From Colocasia esculenta (Eukaryota > Streptophyta > Magnoliopsida > Alismatales > Araceae), in the NCBI GenBank assembly GCA_014218235.1, contig CM024758.1, positions 71,992,206-72,056,205 on the forward strand: a stretch of 64,000 nt of DNA, read 5' to 3'. Made by a program: the position numbers and the translations under genes. The notes beneath the pieces were generated by a model. The model saw only the letters and a list, made by a program, of their open reading frames with translations, did not search any database and was not told the DNA's origin. Below are positions 42,953 to 54,807 of this stretch, piece after piece (the stretch's first letter is position 1; each line of letters starts with the position of its first letter).

Positions 42953-44700
42953 CTCTGAGTATGAATTGTTTATGATGAAATCTATGAGACAATTTCTGAA
43001 ATGTTTTCCAGGTTTATGATCATTGTGAATGGACTGAAGGCCTTAGGTAAGGATATACAGATGCTGACTTGGTAAGGAAAATTCTACGCTCTCTCTCTTC
43101 AATTTGGCACACAAAGGCCATAGTCATTGAAGATTCTAAAGATTTGTCCAAAATCTCTTTGGATGAATTGATAGAATCCTTAATGACTTATGAAATCAAT
43201 CTAAAAAGAAATGTAGAACATATAATTAAAACCAAGCCAGTAGCACTAAAGGCCTCTTCAGTAACAAAGACAAGAATCGGGAGAAAACAAGTTCTGATGA
43301 GTTTGAGTCCAATGAGGATGAGATTGCCCTCATGACCAGGCAATTCAGAAAATTCTTAAAATATAGAAAAGGAAAATTTTCTGGGAATAAGAAATTTTCA
43401 TCAAGTAAAAGAAACACTTCTTTTCTAATGTTAATTCCAATAAGAATCTAAAATCTGACGAAACTGTCATTTATTACAGGTGCAACAAGCCAGGACATAT
43501 GAAGGGAAATGTCCTGAGAATAAGAAGGAGAAATACAAAAAGATTCACAAGTTCAAGAAGCCAAAGGTCATGGTAGCCACTTGGTCTGATGAAGACTCAA
43601 GTGAAAAGGAAGAAGAAGAAAAATCCTCAAGTTCTGAAAGTGAGGAAATCTGCTTCATGGTGAATAGTTCAGATGGAAAGGTAAGTACATCCTTCGAAGA
43701 TATTCAATTGAGGATGGCAAGATGCATATGCTGAGCTTGTTGAAAAATACTCTAAAATAAGGAAAGAAAACAAGCATCTCAAAAAGAAATTGAAAACATT
43801 ACAATAACCAATCCATCAATAAAAGAACTTGTGAACTGGAAAATGAAGTAGCAGAACTTAATGAAGAAAAGGAAAATCTCCTGAACATAATTGATGAGCT
43901 TAGCTTGCCTCTCAAAAGGCCACCCATGAATTTAAAGAACTGTCTGAAAAGCTGGAAATGGAAAACAAAGATAAACAACAAAAGGTTGAAGAAATCAAAA
44001 CCTTAGAAAACCAGCTAAAAGAAAAGGATGAAGTCATTGAAACCTTCACAAAAGGTAAAGACAATTTGGAGGCCTTGCTGGGAGCTAAAATGAAATCAAT
44101 TTCTCATGGACTAGGATTCAATAAACAAAAATCTAAGAAAGACAATCTGGTGAGAAAAGGGATAAAGCACCATTGATTAAATTTGTCAAAGGTCCTAGTC
44201 TTGAGAACACTGAAATCAAGCAAACATCAAGCAAAACAACAAAATTTCAAAAGCTCAGAACAAAAAGAAGTCAACCAGGTCGACAGTTACCTGACAGGTC
44301 GACACCAGTCCACAAGAAGAAGGATTCTGTGACTGCTTTGTCGACACCAGTCAAGGAAAGGTCGACCTGCTCAACCTCAACAAACACAAACCACAACCAA
44401 AAATTCAAATAAATTTTGAAAATAAGAAAAATTCAAAGGAAGTCATTCATGAAAAACCTTGGACCTCCAAGACAGCATATCAAGCTGATTGGACCAATTC
44501 TTGGAACCAATGGTATCACAACCATTTTGGTGTCATCCCCAATTCTTCTATCCAAATTTTTTGATGTACCAACAAACCCTTGGATTCCACCTCCTCAACT
44601 AAACTCTCATGTTCAAATGAAAAACTCCCCTCCTACTGAAAACAAGAACACTGGTGTTTTCATTCCTAAGGGAAAGAACAATTGAAAAAGACAAAAACAC
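42953..44700 (+). pseudogene. Cop3 Gag, C-terminal part with damaged zinc knuckle
   Basis: This continues the Gag of 31208-31577. YELFMMKS and FSRFMIIVNGLKALGK-like blocks lead to VRKILRSLSSIW (43069 onward) and LDELIESLMTYEINLKRN. The zinc knuckle near 43466-43512 reads YYRCNKPGHMKG: the first Cys is Tyr and a one-base loss shifts the frame before the last Cys. A Glu/Lys-rich coiled-coil region follows (43560-44150), then a Thr/Ser/Pro-rich tail (44173-44412). That tail includes coding copies of the GTCGACACCAGT motif at 44279-44372. Long acidic-basic tails are typical of SIRE-type Gag. Confidence 0.85.
44279..44372 (+). repeat. GTCGAC motifs inside the Cop3 gag coding region
   Basis: Four GTCGAC sites, two in the longer form GTCGACACCAGTC, lie in 95 bases of the Gag tail. 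They are translated in frame as STPVHKKK and STPVKERS. They match the core of the LTR array of the same element. Confidence 0.75.
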
Positions 44701-44865
44701 CAATGAAACAAAACCAAATGAAAAAAACAAAAAAAAACAAATTTTGGGTGAGAAAAGATTTGATGACTATGTTCAAACATTCTGATGGTCCCAACATGTT
44801 GGGTACCAAAATCTTCTCTCCACTGATTGTTTTTTGCAGGAAGGTCGTGCACCCAATCAAACGTG

Positions 44866-46000
44866 TGGTTCCTTGACATGGGTGTTCACGACACATGACT
44901 GGAGACAAAGCCAAATTTTCATTCCTGATTGAGAAGGAGGGAGGTTCTGTCACTTTTGGAGGTAAAAATAAAGGAAGATCATTGGATCTGGAAAGGTTGG
45001 TCAATCTTCCTCAAACTCTGTTGATAATGTTTTGTTAGTTGATGGTCTAGATTACAATTTGCTGAGCATTAGCCAACTATGTGACAAAGGTCACAAAGTT
45101 GTGTTTGAATCTGATTTCTGCAAGATAATTGACTCATCAACTGATATAAATAAAATTCTTTGGAAAGAGGGAAAACAATGTTACATGATCACCTCAATAA
45201 AACTTTTCTGAAAATCTTTGCTTGTTGCAAATAAATGAAATTGCATGGACTTGGCACAAAAGACTTGGCCATGCAAGTTTCAAACAATAAATAAACTGTT
45301 AAGGCTGAATTTGGTTAAGGGTCTTCCTGAATCCTTTTCTAATGTAGAAAATCAAGTTTGTGGGATTTGTGCCCAAGGAAAACAAACCAGAAAATCTTTT
45401 AAAACCTTCAATGAGGTACTCACATCTAGGCCACTAGAATTACTTCACATGGACCTCTTTGGCCCAACAAGAATTCTAAGTCTAAGTGGCAAAAGATATG
45501 GTTTGTGATCATTGATGATTTTACCAGATTTACATGGTTATTTTCTGTCCACACAAGTGATGCTGCTTGCCTTGAGTTCAGGAATTTCTGTACCACTGCC
45601 TTAACAAATTTTCCATATAAAATCAAAAACATTTTGACTGATCATGGGGGTGAGTTTGAAAACAAATCTTTTCTGATTTATGTGCTGATCTTCACATATT
45701 TCACAAGTTTTCTTCACCAAGAACTCCAGAACAAAATGGAGTTGTGGAAAGAAAGAATAGAACTCTTGTGGAAATGGCTAGATCCATGCTCTTAGAAAGT
45801 AATTTGCCCAAATCCTTCTGGGCTGAAGCTGTAAATACAGCAAATCACATTCTCAATAGAGCATTGTCAGACCAAAAATCAGAAAAAACCCCCTATGAAT
45901 TATTGAAAAACAAAAAGCCAACAATCTCCTATTTCAAAAATTTGGGTGTAAATGTTTGTTCACAACAATAATAAAGAAATCTTGACAAGTTTGATGCTAA
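44866..46000 (+). pseudogene. Cop3 protease, pre-integrase and integrase
   Basis: The protease site reads WFLDMGCSRHMTGDK (about 44866-44910): the usual DSG is DMG, which should impair the protease. The pre-integrase zinc finger is split over 45245-45400 (HKRLGHASF, then CGICAQGKQTRKS). The integrase core has IIDDFTRFTW (45505-45540), ILTDHGGEFEN (about 45633) and VVERKNRTLVEM (about 45742), so all three catalytic acids are intact. Frameshifts occur near 45690 and 45945. Confidence 0.88.
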
Positions 46001-46369
46001 AAGTCAGGAAGCCATCTTTCTTGGCTATTCTGAAGTGTCAAGAGCTTTTAGAGTGTATTCTCTCAAGAAACAAACTGTTGAAGAGTCTCCACATGTTATT
46101 TTTGATGAAAATTCCTTTTCAACTCATGGTTCTAAATCTTGCAGGAACAGTCAAGATAATGAAGAGGATGATTTCATTGTGGACTCTTCACCAACTGTTG
46201 AGGAAAATGAAGACATTGGTGAGAACTTGAACAATCATTCACTCACCCACTCAAATGGATCAGGTAATGTTGTTCCAGACTTAAGTGCACCTCAACAGGT
46301 AATTTCTGAACATAGATTTTTGAGAGATCACCCATTAGAAAATGGGTTGGCAATGTAAATGATAGGGTA

Positions 46370-47250
46370 AGGACTAGATCATCATTCCTGAATGTTATTG
46401 ATGAAGACCCACTAGCTCTAATTTCCCAAGTTGAACCAAAGTCAATTGATGAAGCTCTGTTGAGTTCTGATTGGATCAATGCAATGCATGATGAACTTCA
46501 TCAATTTGAAAGAAATCAAGTATGGAATTAGTACCTAGACCTAGTGACCAAACAGTCATTGGCACTAGATGGGTATTCAGAAATAAGTTGAATGAAATGG
46601 TCAAGTCATTAGAAATAAAGCTAGGCTAGTTGCAAAGGGGTACAACCAGGAATTTGGAATTGACTTTGAAGAATCTTATGCCCCTGTAGCTAGACTAGAA
46701 GCTGTAAGAATTTTCCTTGCTTTTGCATCCTCCATGAAATTTAAAGTTTATCAAATGGATGTCAAAAGTGCATTTCTAAATGGAACATAAAGGAAAATGT
46801 TTTTGTTGAACAACCTCCTGGATTTGAAAATGAAAAACATCCTAATCATGTTTTTAAGCTTCATAAGGCTCTCTATGGTCTTAAACAAGCTCCAAGAGCT
46901 TGGTATGACCGTTTGAGTTCCTTTTTGCTTGAAAAAGGATATTCTAGAGGAAATGTTGATCAAACATTGTTCACAAAACTATCAATAATCAAATAATTGC
47001 AGTCCAAATTTATGTTGATGACATAATATTTGGATCAACCAATAAGAGCCTGTGTACTGAATTTGCAAATCAAATGAAAACTGAATTTGAAATGAGTTTA
47101 ATGGGAGACTTAAAGTTTTTCTTGGGATTGCAGGTTAACCAAACAAATGAGGGGATCTTCATAAGTCAAACCAATATGTCAAGGAACTTCTGAAAAGGTT
47201 TGACTTTCAGAACCTCAAGCATTCAAGCACACCCATTGCAATTAATGCTA
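46370..47250 (+). pseudogene. Cop3 reverse transcriptase
   Basis: Blocks in order: SIDEALLSSDWINAMHDE near 46440, [11 protein letters not shown] near 46565, [19 protein letters not shown] near 46625, [13 protein letters not shown] near 46750 followed by a stop, HKALYGLKQAPRAWYDR near 46863, and the catalytic IYVDDIIFGST at about 47008-47041. Both catalytic Asp are kept. Short frame breaks lie near 46528, 46600, 46790 and 46980. Confidence 0.92.
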
Positions 47251-47299
47251 AACTAGAAGAAGATTCACTTGGTAAGTCAGTAGACCCAAAGACATACAG

Positions 47300-47920
47300 A
47301 GGTATGATTGGTTCTCTACTCTATCTTACAACTTCTAGACCTGATATTCAGTTTAGTGTGTGTTTGTGTGCTAGATTTCAATCAAATCCTAAGGAAAGTC
47401 ACATGTTAGCTGTTAAAGAATTTTCAAGTATCTTGTTGGAACATGTGATCTTGGAGTTTGGTATCCTGCTGGTTGCAAGTTAGATTTGATTGCCTATTGT
47501 GATGCTGATTATGCTGGATGTAAATTAGATAGAAAAAGCACAAGTGGCTTGTGTTTATACTTAGGTGGGTGCCTAATCTCTTGGGCTTCTAAAAAGCAAC
47601 ATTCAGTTGCTCTGTCAACTGCAGAGGCTGAGTATGTTGCAGCTGGTAGATGTGGCACTCAAATTCTTTGGTGAAACATCAACTTCTTGATTACAACCAA
47701 GAGTTAGGTTGTGTTCCCATTCTTTGTGACAACACAAGTGCCATAAATCTGTCTAAAACCCAATTCAGCATTCCAGAACAAAACATATTGAAATTAGGCA
47801 TCATTTCTTAAGGGATGAAGTAGCAAAGAAATCCTTTGAACTCCACTTCATTGAAACTGAAAAACAAATTGCCGACATCTTTACCAACCTCTTCCTGACA
47901 GTAGATTTTCAACTTTGAGG
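47300..47920 (+). pseudogene. Cop3 RNase H and pol end
   Basis: MIGSLLYLTTSRPDIQFSV is near 47305. The frame 47486-47674 holds YCDADYAGCKLDRKSTSG, SWASKKQHSVALSTAEAEYV and AAGRCGTQILW, the conserved RNase H core with its Asp and Glu. HFLRDEVA and a DIFTN-LFLT tail near 47800-47900 mark the end of pol, where most relatives have DIFTKPL. Confidence 0.92.
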
Positions 47921-47990
47921 AGAGAGCTTGGTCTTTGCAAATGTCCATCTTCTTGAATCTCTCTCATTTGGGTTGAGTGTTTAGGCATAT

Positions 47991-48236
47991 TTTGAGGGGG
48001 AGTCATTGTTTCATCTTCTTCTTTGCTTCCTTGATTCATATTGTTCACATCTCTCTCTATTCAAATTCTATTTCTTTTTGACAATGAATTCTTCAACTCA
48101 CATTGTGTTGAACTTCTTGTATATCAAATGGTGATTTGAAGAAGGACAAGTTCTGCTTGTCTGGACACTTTCACTATGCGAGAGTATATGTCTCCGCCAA
48201 GTACCAAGAAATGAATATGCAATCGTTGAGGGGGAG
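47991..48236 (+). other. Internal polypurine tracts of Cop3
   Basis: TTGAGGGGGAG occurs just after pol at 47991-48002 and again at 48226-48236. SIRE-type elements are known for purine tracts at the pol/envelope-like border as well as before the LTR; these may prime extra plus-strand starts. Confidence 0.6.
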
Positions 48237-48239
48237 CTT

Positions 48240-49320
48240 TTGTTGTTCAAAGAGAATCATTTCTGATTTCAAAATACTTGCATATCTTTATTTTGATGAA
48301 AAGTGGTTGGAATCCTCATCTCAGGGGAGCTAGAGAATTCACAATTCATTTCTTTTGAAAATTCAAAACTCTTCTTGAATTACATCAACTTCCTTGCATG
48401 ATGTCCTCACTGTGTTCTCTAGAACCTCAAAATGATTCTTTGAGTGATCTACTATATTTTTTTAGTCAACTCTCACCTATATTCTTCAACTACAAAAATT
48501 CAAATCTCTTTCAAAGACTGAAGGATAATGTGTACCTTGAATTTAAACATTTCTTTGTTTGCAACTGATGTGGATATAAATGATTTCAATTTTACAAAAC
48601 TCTCCACAAACTGATAATTCAACAGAGCAATGGCACATATGCTGAAACTACACACCTTCACAATGAATGAAGTGCCATGTATGTCATGAGGCATTACTGC
48701 TATCTCTGTTCAAAGGGGTTCAATAAAAAATACATGCAAAAAATGCTCTATATTTTTTTTGATGACTGAGTAACTGGAAATTTGGCGTCTGATAAACGTA
48801 TATTTTCATGTCAAAAGGTCATCATTTACCCCTTGAGACTTGATAATAGGTAAATCTTTAGTATCCAGGGACTATGGTGTGTAAAAAGCATTAGTTCTTG
48901 AGTGAACAAATTTATCACATTTGATAGTTTGATCTTTTTAAAAAAAATGTCTATCAAAGGAGAATTGTTTAAAAGAATCATCCCTATCCATCATCAAGTT
49001 GTTTTTACAAAAATTTGTTTACTTTCAACACACTTGATTTCAATCTAAAGACATTTTTTTATTTTTGGATTTGAAGAATATGGTAGTTTGTAGTTGATTG
49101 TTGGATGTATTATATCCCTCAATCATCATTTTAATGGCTCAAGTCACTGAATGATCATATCTTGTGGATGTTGTGTAAAACTTGAATTGTTTGAATTTCT
49201 GCAAAATATGACAAATGAATTTTTTAGCCTCTTAAAAATCCTTGAAATGATTTTCCACCCATTGTTTATCATTCTAAAGATGTCCCAAAGCTCACAAAAT
49301 TTTCCCATACTCAAATCTCA
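48240..49320 (+). other. Cop3 post-pol spacer without clear gene
   Basis: AT-rich, with no frame above 80 codons and no recognisable domain. It separates pol from the envelope-like region. Confidence 0.5.
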
Positions 49321-49324
49321 ACTT

Positions 49325-49510
49325 TTCATCAGGCCAGGTCGACACTACCTCCATCTAGTGTCGACACACTCCAGCCCAGGTCGACACTAACCTCTTCTAG
49401 TGTCGACCATACCCCTGCCAGGGTGATTCAAGTCGTGGGCACCGGTTAGGGTCTTCTTGTACCTGCGGGGCATTGCACCTCCAAACCCCTTTTATATGCA
49501 AGGTCGACCC
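49325..49510. repeat. GTGTCGACAC-type motifs before the envelope-like region of Cop3
   Basis: Four GTCGAC sites between 49338 and 49411, three of them in the form GTCGACAC or AGTGTCGAC, and one more at 49502. They share the core and the CTAG extension of the LTR array although they lie 2.8 kb from the 3' LTR. Confidence 0.85.
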
Positions 49511-51640
49511 CATGGCCGCCTTCACCTTTGAAAACGGCAGCCACTCCACCTTCTTCCCTCCTCCAACCCATCCTTGTCCTTATCCTCTCATTCTTCGTCT
49601 CCATCCTCTGCTCTTCCACTCCCTCTTGCTTCATGGCTCCAAGCAAGCCCTCGCCGTGGAGCAAGGTCCAGGGCAACCGCAAGGCCCATTCCGGTGGAAG
49701 AAGCACCACCTTCTGAGAGAGAAGCAAGAGAGCCATGACCCTGCGGAGCAGCCAGGGCCTTCCTCTGCATCTCCTTCTTTTGCCAGAGAGAGGTAGATAC
49801 CTTCCGTTAGAGAGGGGGTCTACAAACCCTAGGAGACGAGTTCTGGTTTTTCTCCTGAAGCATCTGCGGAGTCATCCTCTCCATCATCTGATCTTCCCAT
49901 CCATCTGAGGCCCCCTTCGAAATTAGTCTTTGAAGGGAACCATTCTGAAACCAAGGGCAGTAGACTTGGAAGACAGTGAATTGATTGCTGCATTTCCTGA
50001 AGTCATAGAATTCTTCAAGTTTCAGTCTTGGCTGCCTTCATATCTAGTTTAGAATCATGTACCCCAGACTTGTCCAAGAATTTTACTCTAATTTGGAATG
50101 CACTGATGAGGATACAAGTCTGTGGTTAAAGATGTTGACATAGACATGCCTATTGCTTTGGCTGCTACATTGTTCAAAGTTCCTATGAGGGTACAGATTA
50201 TCATAATTTTGAGTTTAATCTTCATGAAGTTTATTCCATTTTGATTGGTCTTCCATCTGATGAGTCTGATCCCAAACAACTCATGTTACAAAATTCAACA
50301 CTAACCACTTTCCTCCAGTGTGAGACTCACTCACCACATCCTCACCACTATTATCACTCCCCAGGTGGTGGCAGGGACAGACTTACTGATATCTAAGATA
50401 TGTGATTTACTGCATGAAGAAGAACCTCAAAATCAACATCCATGTGATCTTGTACCAAATAATTTCTGAGACCACTAGGAAAGATCTCCATAGATCTCTT
50501 CCCTATGTAGCTCATCTCACTCCTATTTTTGAGCACTTTGGTGTGTCTCTAGAAAATGAAAATCTAAGACAATTCCCAAGTCAAATATCTATTGCTTCAA
50601 CATCTCAAAAATTTATGGGATTTAGACTTGAGGTGACCATGTCAGAAGGGGACCAGTGTTGAGGCACCTGAGGTAGTGGCACCTCCTGAGAACCAGCCTC
50701 AAGCTAATGACGACTAGCCTCAAGCTAATGAGGACCAACCAAGTTCATGAGGACCAGCCTCAACCTAATGAGGACCAGCCTCACATTCCAGAGTAACAGC
50801 ATTTTGCTCCTGAGGACCAGCCTCAAATTGAAACTGCCAGTCATTTACCCCAAGATGTACCTCTCATTCCTCCATTTCAAGCTTCTTCACCTATTCACCC
50901 CTCAATGGATTTACCTACCTTCACCCCTCAAGCTCCAACTCAAGCTCAATCCTCTAATGTCTTTGGTGGACCTCCTGTTCCACCAGAGTTGTACTCTTTT
51001 TGAATGAGAAGTTTGAAGCCTTCACCTCAACAGTTCAAGAAATGTCAGAAAGCTTCAATTTGAAAGTACAAAGGCTTGAGAATACAATGACTGCCAAATT
51101 CATTGAGCAGAAAGCAGCTTCAGACCATGCAGCACAAAGATTTAATAGGTTGATTGGAACCTTGGCGATGCTTCTGTTGAGCTGAAGGAGCATCAAGATA
51201 AGTTGGAAAAGATTCTTCAGGGAATTTTGGCAAATTCCAGGCTGATGTGTTCAACACTAAGGAAACACTCACTCAAATTTCCAAGACAAGATTATCTTTT
51301 GCTCATCTAGTTGATGACCTGGAAGCATGAAAAATCTGTCAGCTCACATTGACAGTGAAATGACTGACCTCAAGAAGGAGCTGAAGAACATCAACAAGTA
51401 TGGACTTGGCAGTTCATCTTCTAGTGCACAACCTTCTTCAGTTGACTTGTCCTCACTTCAATATACCATGTCTGATAATAGTCAACGGCTGGAAGAGATT
51501 GTTCACACTAGACTCTCCACCATGCAGAGCACACTTCATTCAAACCTTCATGCCATGGAATCCGACTTAAGTCCATCGAAGCCATTCTCCTTCCAATTCC
51601 TCCTCCTCCTCCTGCTGATATATCTTCTATGATGTCAAAG
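49473..51640 (+). pseudogene. Cop3 envelope-like / plant transposon protein region
   Basis: A probable start is the ATG near 49633 (MAPSKPSPWSKVQGN), a short basic N-terminus as in SIRE envelope-like frames. A different frame over the same bases has a hydrophobic run ILVLILSFFVSIL. Near 50055 the block MYPRLVQEFYSNLECTDED and near 50200 FNLHEVYSILIGLPSDES resemble the domain widely annotated as putative plant transposon protein. A Pro/Gln-rich repeat of EDQPQ type follows (50690-50990), then a long coiled-coil-like part (51000-51560). The tail ends in a Leu-rich run near 51600. Frame breaks are many. A role in membrane fusion has never been shown for this region in plants. Confidence 0.72.
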
Positions 51641-52130
51641 GGGAGAAAGATAGAAGGAAAGAAAATTCTTCTTTTGGAATGATGTTTTTCTCTTGGATGA
51701 TTGTAAAGAAAGAAAGAAAGTTTTCTGAAATGTTTCTTTTTGAAAGATCGTAATGAACATATCCTTATGAATGAAATGACACTTGTTGGTTGAAATGAAA
51801 AGAAATATCTTTGTCTTGAATGTGATTGAGTTTTGAATGAATGTCATGAATGTGAATGTGAATGAATGGATGCTTGTCAGCTGCTTGGCCATTTGTGAAA
51901 TAGATCATCACTAGTAACATTGTGTTTCTCATGTGTGCAAATTTCAAATGTTACTAAATATGTTCAAAGGTCTTTGACAAGTGTGAATAAAAAGGAAATG
52001 AAACATAGCTCAGTGTCTATCAATGCTTTTCAAATTAAGTGATTGAGTAAATAAAAAGCTTAAAATCACATTTCATTGAAACTTCGAATTTTCATATGAA
52101 CTTAATGTTGCCATCATCAAAAGGGGAGAT
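51640..52130 (+). other. Cop3 3' untranslated stretch and polypurine tract
   Basis: There is a short GAAA microsatellite at 51705-51722, GAATGT-rich sequence to 51870, and the tract AAAAGGGGAGAT at 52119-52130 directly before the 3' LTR. No gene seen. Confidence 0.7.
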
Positions 52131-53776
52131 TGTTGGGTTGAGTGTGAAGACAATTCATTTCCCCTCATATTTTGATGATGACAAGTTGTGATTTTAATGC
52201 ACAATAATTGGAACATGTTAATGCACCACACATGTAATGACCATATTCAAAAAGCATGTTTTCAAACACATTTATCATTTATTTTCATGATAATACATTG
52301 GACTAATGAATATGTGTTTATTTCTCAGGGACACAACATTTCTTGCAAAGGTAGTGTCGACACACCCCATACTGGTGTCGACACAATGCCCAAGCCCTAA
52401 GCCAAAAGATGAGAAATGGTCAGTAGTGTCGACACTAAATAAGTCAGGTCGACACTAGACCCAGCTCCCAGTGAACCCTGTCAACAGGCCTGGATAGTGT
52501 GTCGACACTAAACCAGATGATGTCGACACTAGAGAGCCTTCCCAGAAGGCCTGTTTTGCAGTTCTCTCTACTGTGTCGACACGAGATGAAGTGGTGTCGA
52601 CATTAGAGACCTCTCCTAGGGAAGTTTTTTTTGTCAGTCTGGGACAGTGTGTCGACACTAGACCAAGTCAGTCGACACACTCCGAAAAGTTTGTGACTTA
52701 AATTTTCTCCTGGACACGTGGCACCCTAGGGATTTGGTGGATCGGCCTTGGATCATGTGCCCTCGACCCCCAAGGGTACTTTTGGACATTTTAGGTATAA
52801 TACTCTCCTAATTGGCCATCCAAAAAAGAGAGCCTCTAAGAGCCTTCCAGAAATCCTTTTGGCGGCAGTGAGAGCTCTCCTCCCTATTCTTGCTCCTCTT
52901 GTGCTTCTTCTCTCCAATTCCACATCTCCAAGCACAAGAAGGAAGATCTGATCCAAGATGGAGCAGTAGGATCAACTTCAAGGTGCAGATCAAGTAGAAG
53001 CAGTCTTTTGTGAAGATTCGAAGAAATCCTGAAGATCAAATTACAGAGCATCGCCCAGGGACTTCAGAGATCAAGCCCCTTCACAATTCGACATCTACAA
53101 GGAGTCTTCTGAAGAACAAGGATATTTCAATCAATTTCTCATTTCTCCCTTATGTCTTCTTGGTTGTTCTAGAGATTGTGCAGTGTCTATTGCATCAATT
53201 CTCTTGAATGAGCCTTTTGAGATAGATCTTAGCTAGAGGATCTGGATCTTTTGTTGTTGTCTAGCAAAGTGTTTGTGAGTCGTTGTACTCAGTGGTTTGT
53301 GAGCCTGTGTGCTCAGTGTTGAGTCGTCGCACTCAAGTTTGGTTGAGCAATTGTGCTAAGTGTCTAGAGTAGTCTTGCTCTAGGTTTGTTAAGTTGTAGA
53401 ACTTTTTGTGGTGGAGTTGTCAGGCTCCAGGTGTGTGTATCCAAGTTGATAGTGGATCCTCATTGTGTGAGGGTGGATGTAGGAATCACATGGTGTGATT
53501 TCTGAACCACCTAAAATTTCTCTGTGCAGTGGTTTGTGTGTGACTTAAATCACATTGCGCTAGATGTATGCATAGGTTTTTTCAAATTCACATTTATCAA
53601 CATGTTCCACACTTCAATCATCTAATTCACACAATCACTCATCAGATCTAAAATGATTGTTCAAATTGCCTCTGATTCTATGCATTATTTTAAAATTGGC
53701 TAAGCTTCCGCATAGTTGGCCTAGATCTATTCAACCCCCCCCTCTAGATCTTGTCTATCACATCTTCGATCCTTCA
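52131..53776 (+). repeat. Cop3 3' LTR with GTGTCGACAC array
   Basis: The pair of 29419-31080. Its palindromic array spans 52347-52682. The first two decamers are at 52354-52363 and 52375-52384, 21 bases apart, the same distance as in Gy2. The TATA-like element is at 52796-52802. It ends CTTCA at 53776, followed by the target duplication CAGAC. Confidence 0.93.
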
Positions 53777-54807
53777 CAGACATCATTTCATCAGGGACCA
53801 TGTAAGTAATAGATATTTCACTTGAATTCGTCTCTACAGATAATCAATTAGTAGATATATTCACTAAACCTCTTCCTGAAGATAGATTTACATCTATAGA
53901 AGAGAAATAGTATGTGCAATCCTGATTAAAATTTTACTGCTTGCATGCTTCTTTCATTGTAAAATTTCTCTAAGTGTCTGTACTGCGACTCTCAGGAAGT
54001 CAGAGTATTTTTTTATTTAAAAATGATATTAAAATTTCATTTAGATTTTATTTAAGGGTAATTAATTGTAATTCATTTAATCACTTACACATTCCCTTTC
54101 TTTATTAAGACCCTTTCGTCTCCTATTCCAAATCACCCCTTTGAATCTTCTCCGACTCTCCTGTCGTCTTCCTCCTACTTCCCGAGTTCACAGCAGAAAA
54201 GAGGATCCTCCACTCCATCATCACCACATGTTGAGACCCAGCCTAGGTCTCACGGGGAGAGTAGCAAGAATCTGAATGATGTGGTTCAGTTAATAATGAA
54301 GCAGCAAGAAATGATGACAGTTCTGCAGATGCAAATCCACAGATAGATGTCAGATTCAATTATATGTCTGAGGAGGTCTGACAGATGAAGGATTTTCTTT
54401 ATTGTAGTTGGTGTGCCAACGGGGCACTAGTACTGAACAAAGAGGGAGAAAGGTTAGGAGAAAACTTTAAGAGAAGGGTTAGGAGAAAACTTATGAAATC
54501 TAGTCAACTAGTCTTTCCATCTCAACCCTTGACTATTACTTCTCCTCCCACTGATCAAACTCCTCCTCTTGCTTCTGATCCTACACCTCCACCCATTACT
54601 GAACTATTCCTCCTTCTCCACCTCAACCTATTCCTCCTCCTCTCTATCTCCCTAGCTCCACCTTTGCTCCATGATGTAAACATTGCAGCAATCAATATAA
54701 GCTTGTTTCTCCACATTTCCTGTCTATCTTAACCTTTTTGTTAATGTCACAAAGGGGGAGAAAGAAAATAAAAACAATTTTTTGTCATTAACAAAAATGA
54801 GGAGAAT
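53777..54807 (+). pseudogene. Cop2 pol end and short envelope-like remnant
   Basis: HHFIRDHV opens the resumed RNase H, and DISLEFVSTDNQL with VDIFTKPLPEDRF (about 53815-53890) is the standard Copia pol C-terminus. Downstream (54160-54380) lies a Ser-rich stretch with a short coil (KQQEMMTVLQMQI), and 54385-54732 is an open frame with a Pro/Thr-rich middle and Leu-rich end, a reduced counterpart of the Cop3 envelope-like region. AAAGGGGGAGAAAG at 54751-54764 and ATGAGGAGAAT before the LTR are the purine tracts. Confidence 0.8.

Larger units (their letters stand above)
29419..53776 (+). mobile_element. Cop3: SIRE/Maximus-like Copia with both LTRs, containing Gy4
   Basis: The LTRs are 29419-31080 and 52131-53776. 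Inside are a tRNA-Met primer site, a long gag, pol in Copia order, about 4 kb of envelope-like region and a polypurine tract. The internal region without Gy4 is about 9.7 kb. Gy4 (31578-42952) interrupts gag. Pol is broken by several frameshifts. Confidence 0.92.

Noticed and set aside
49528..49716. Secreted peptide with signal sequence
   Set aside because: The hydrophobic run is in an alternative frame of the envelope-like region with no support from position or context.
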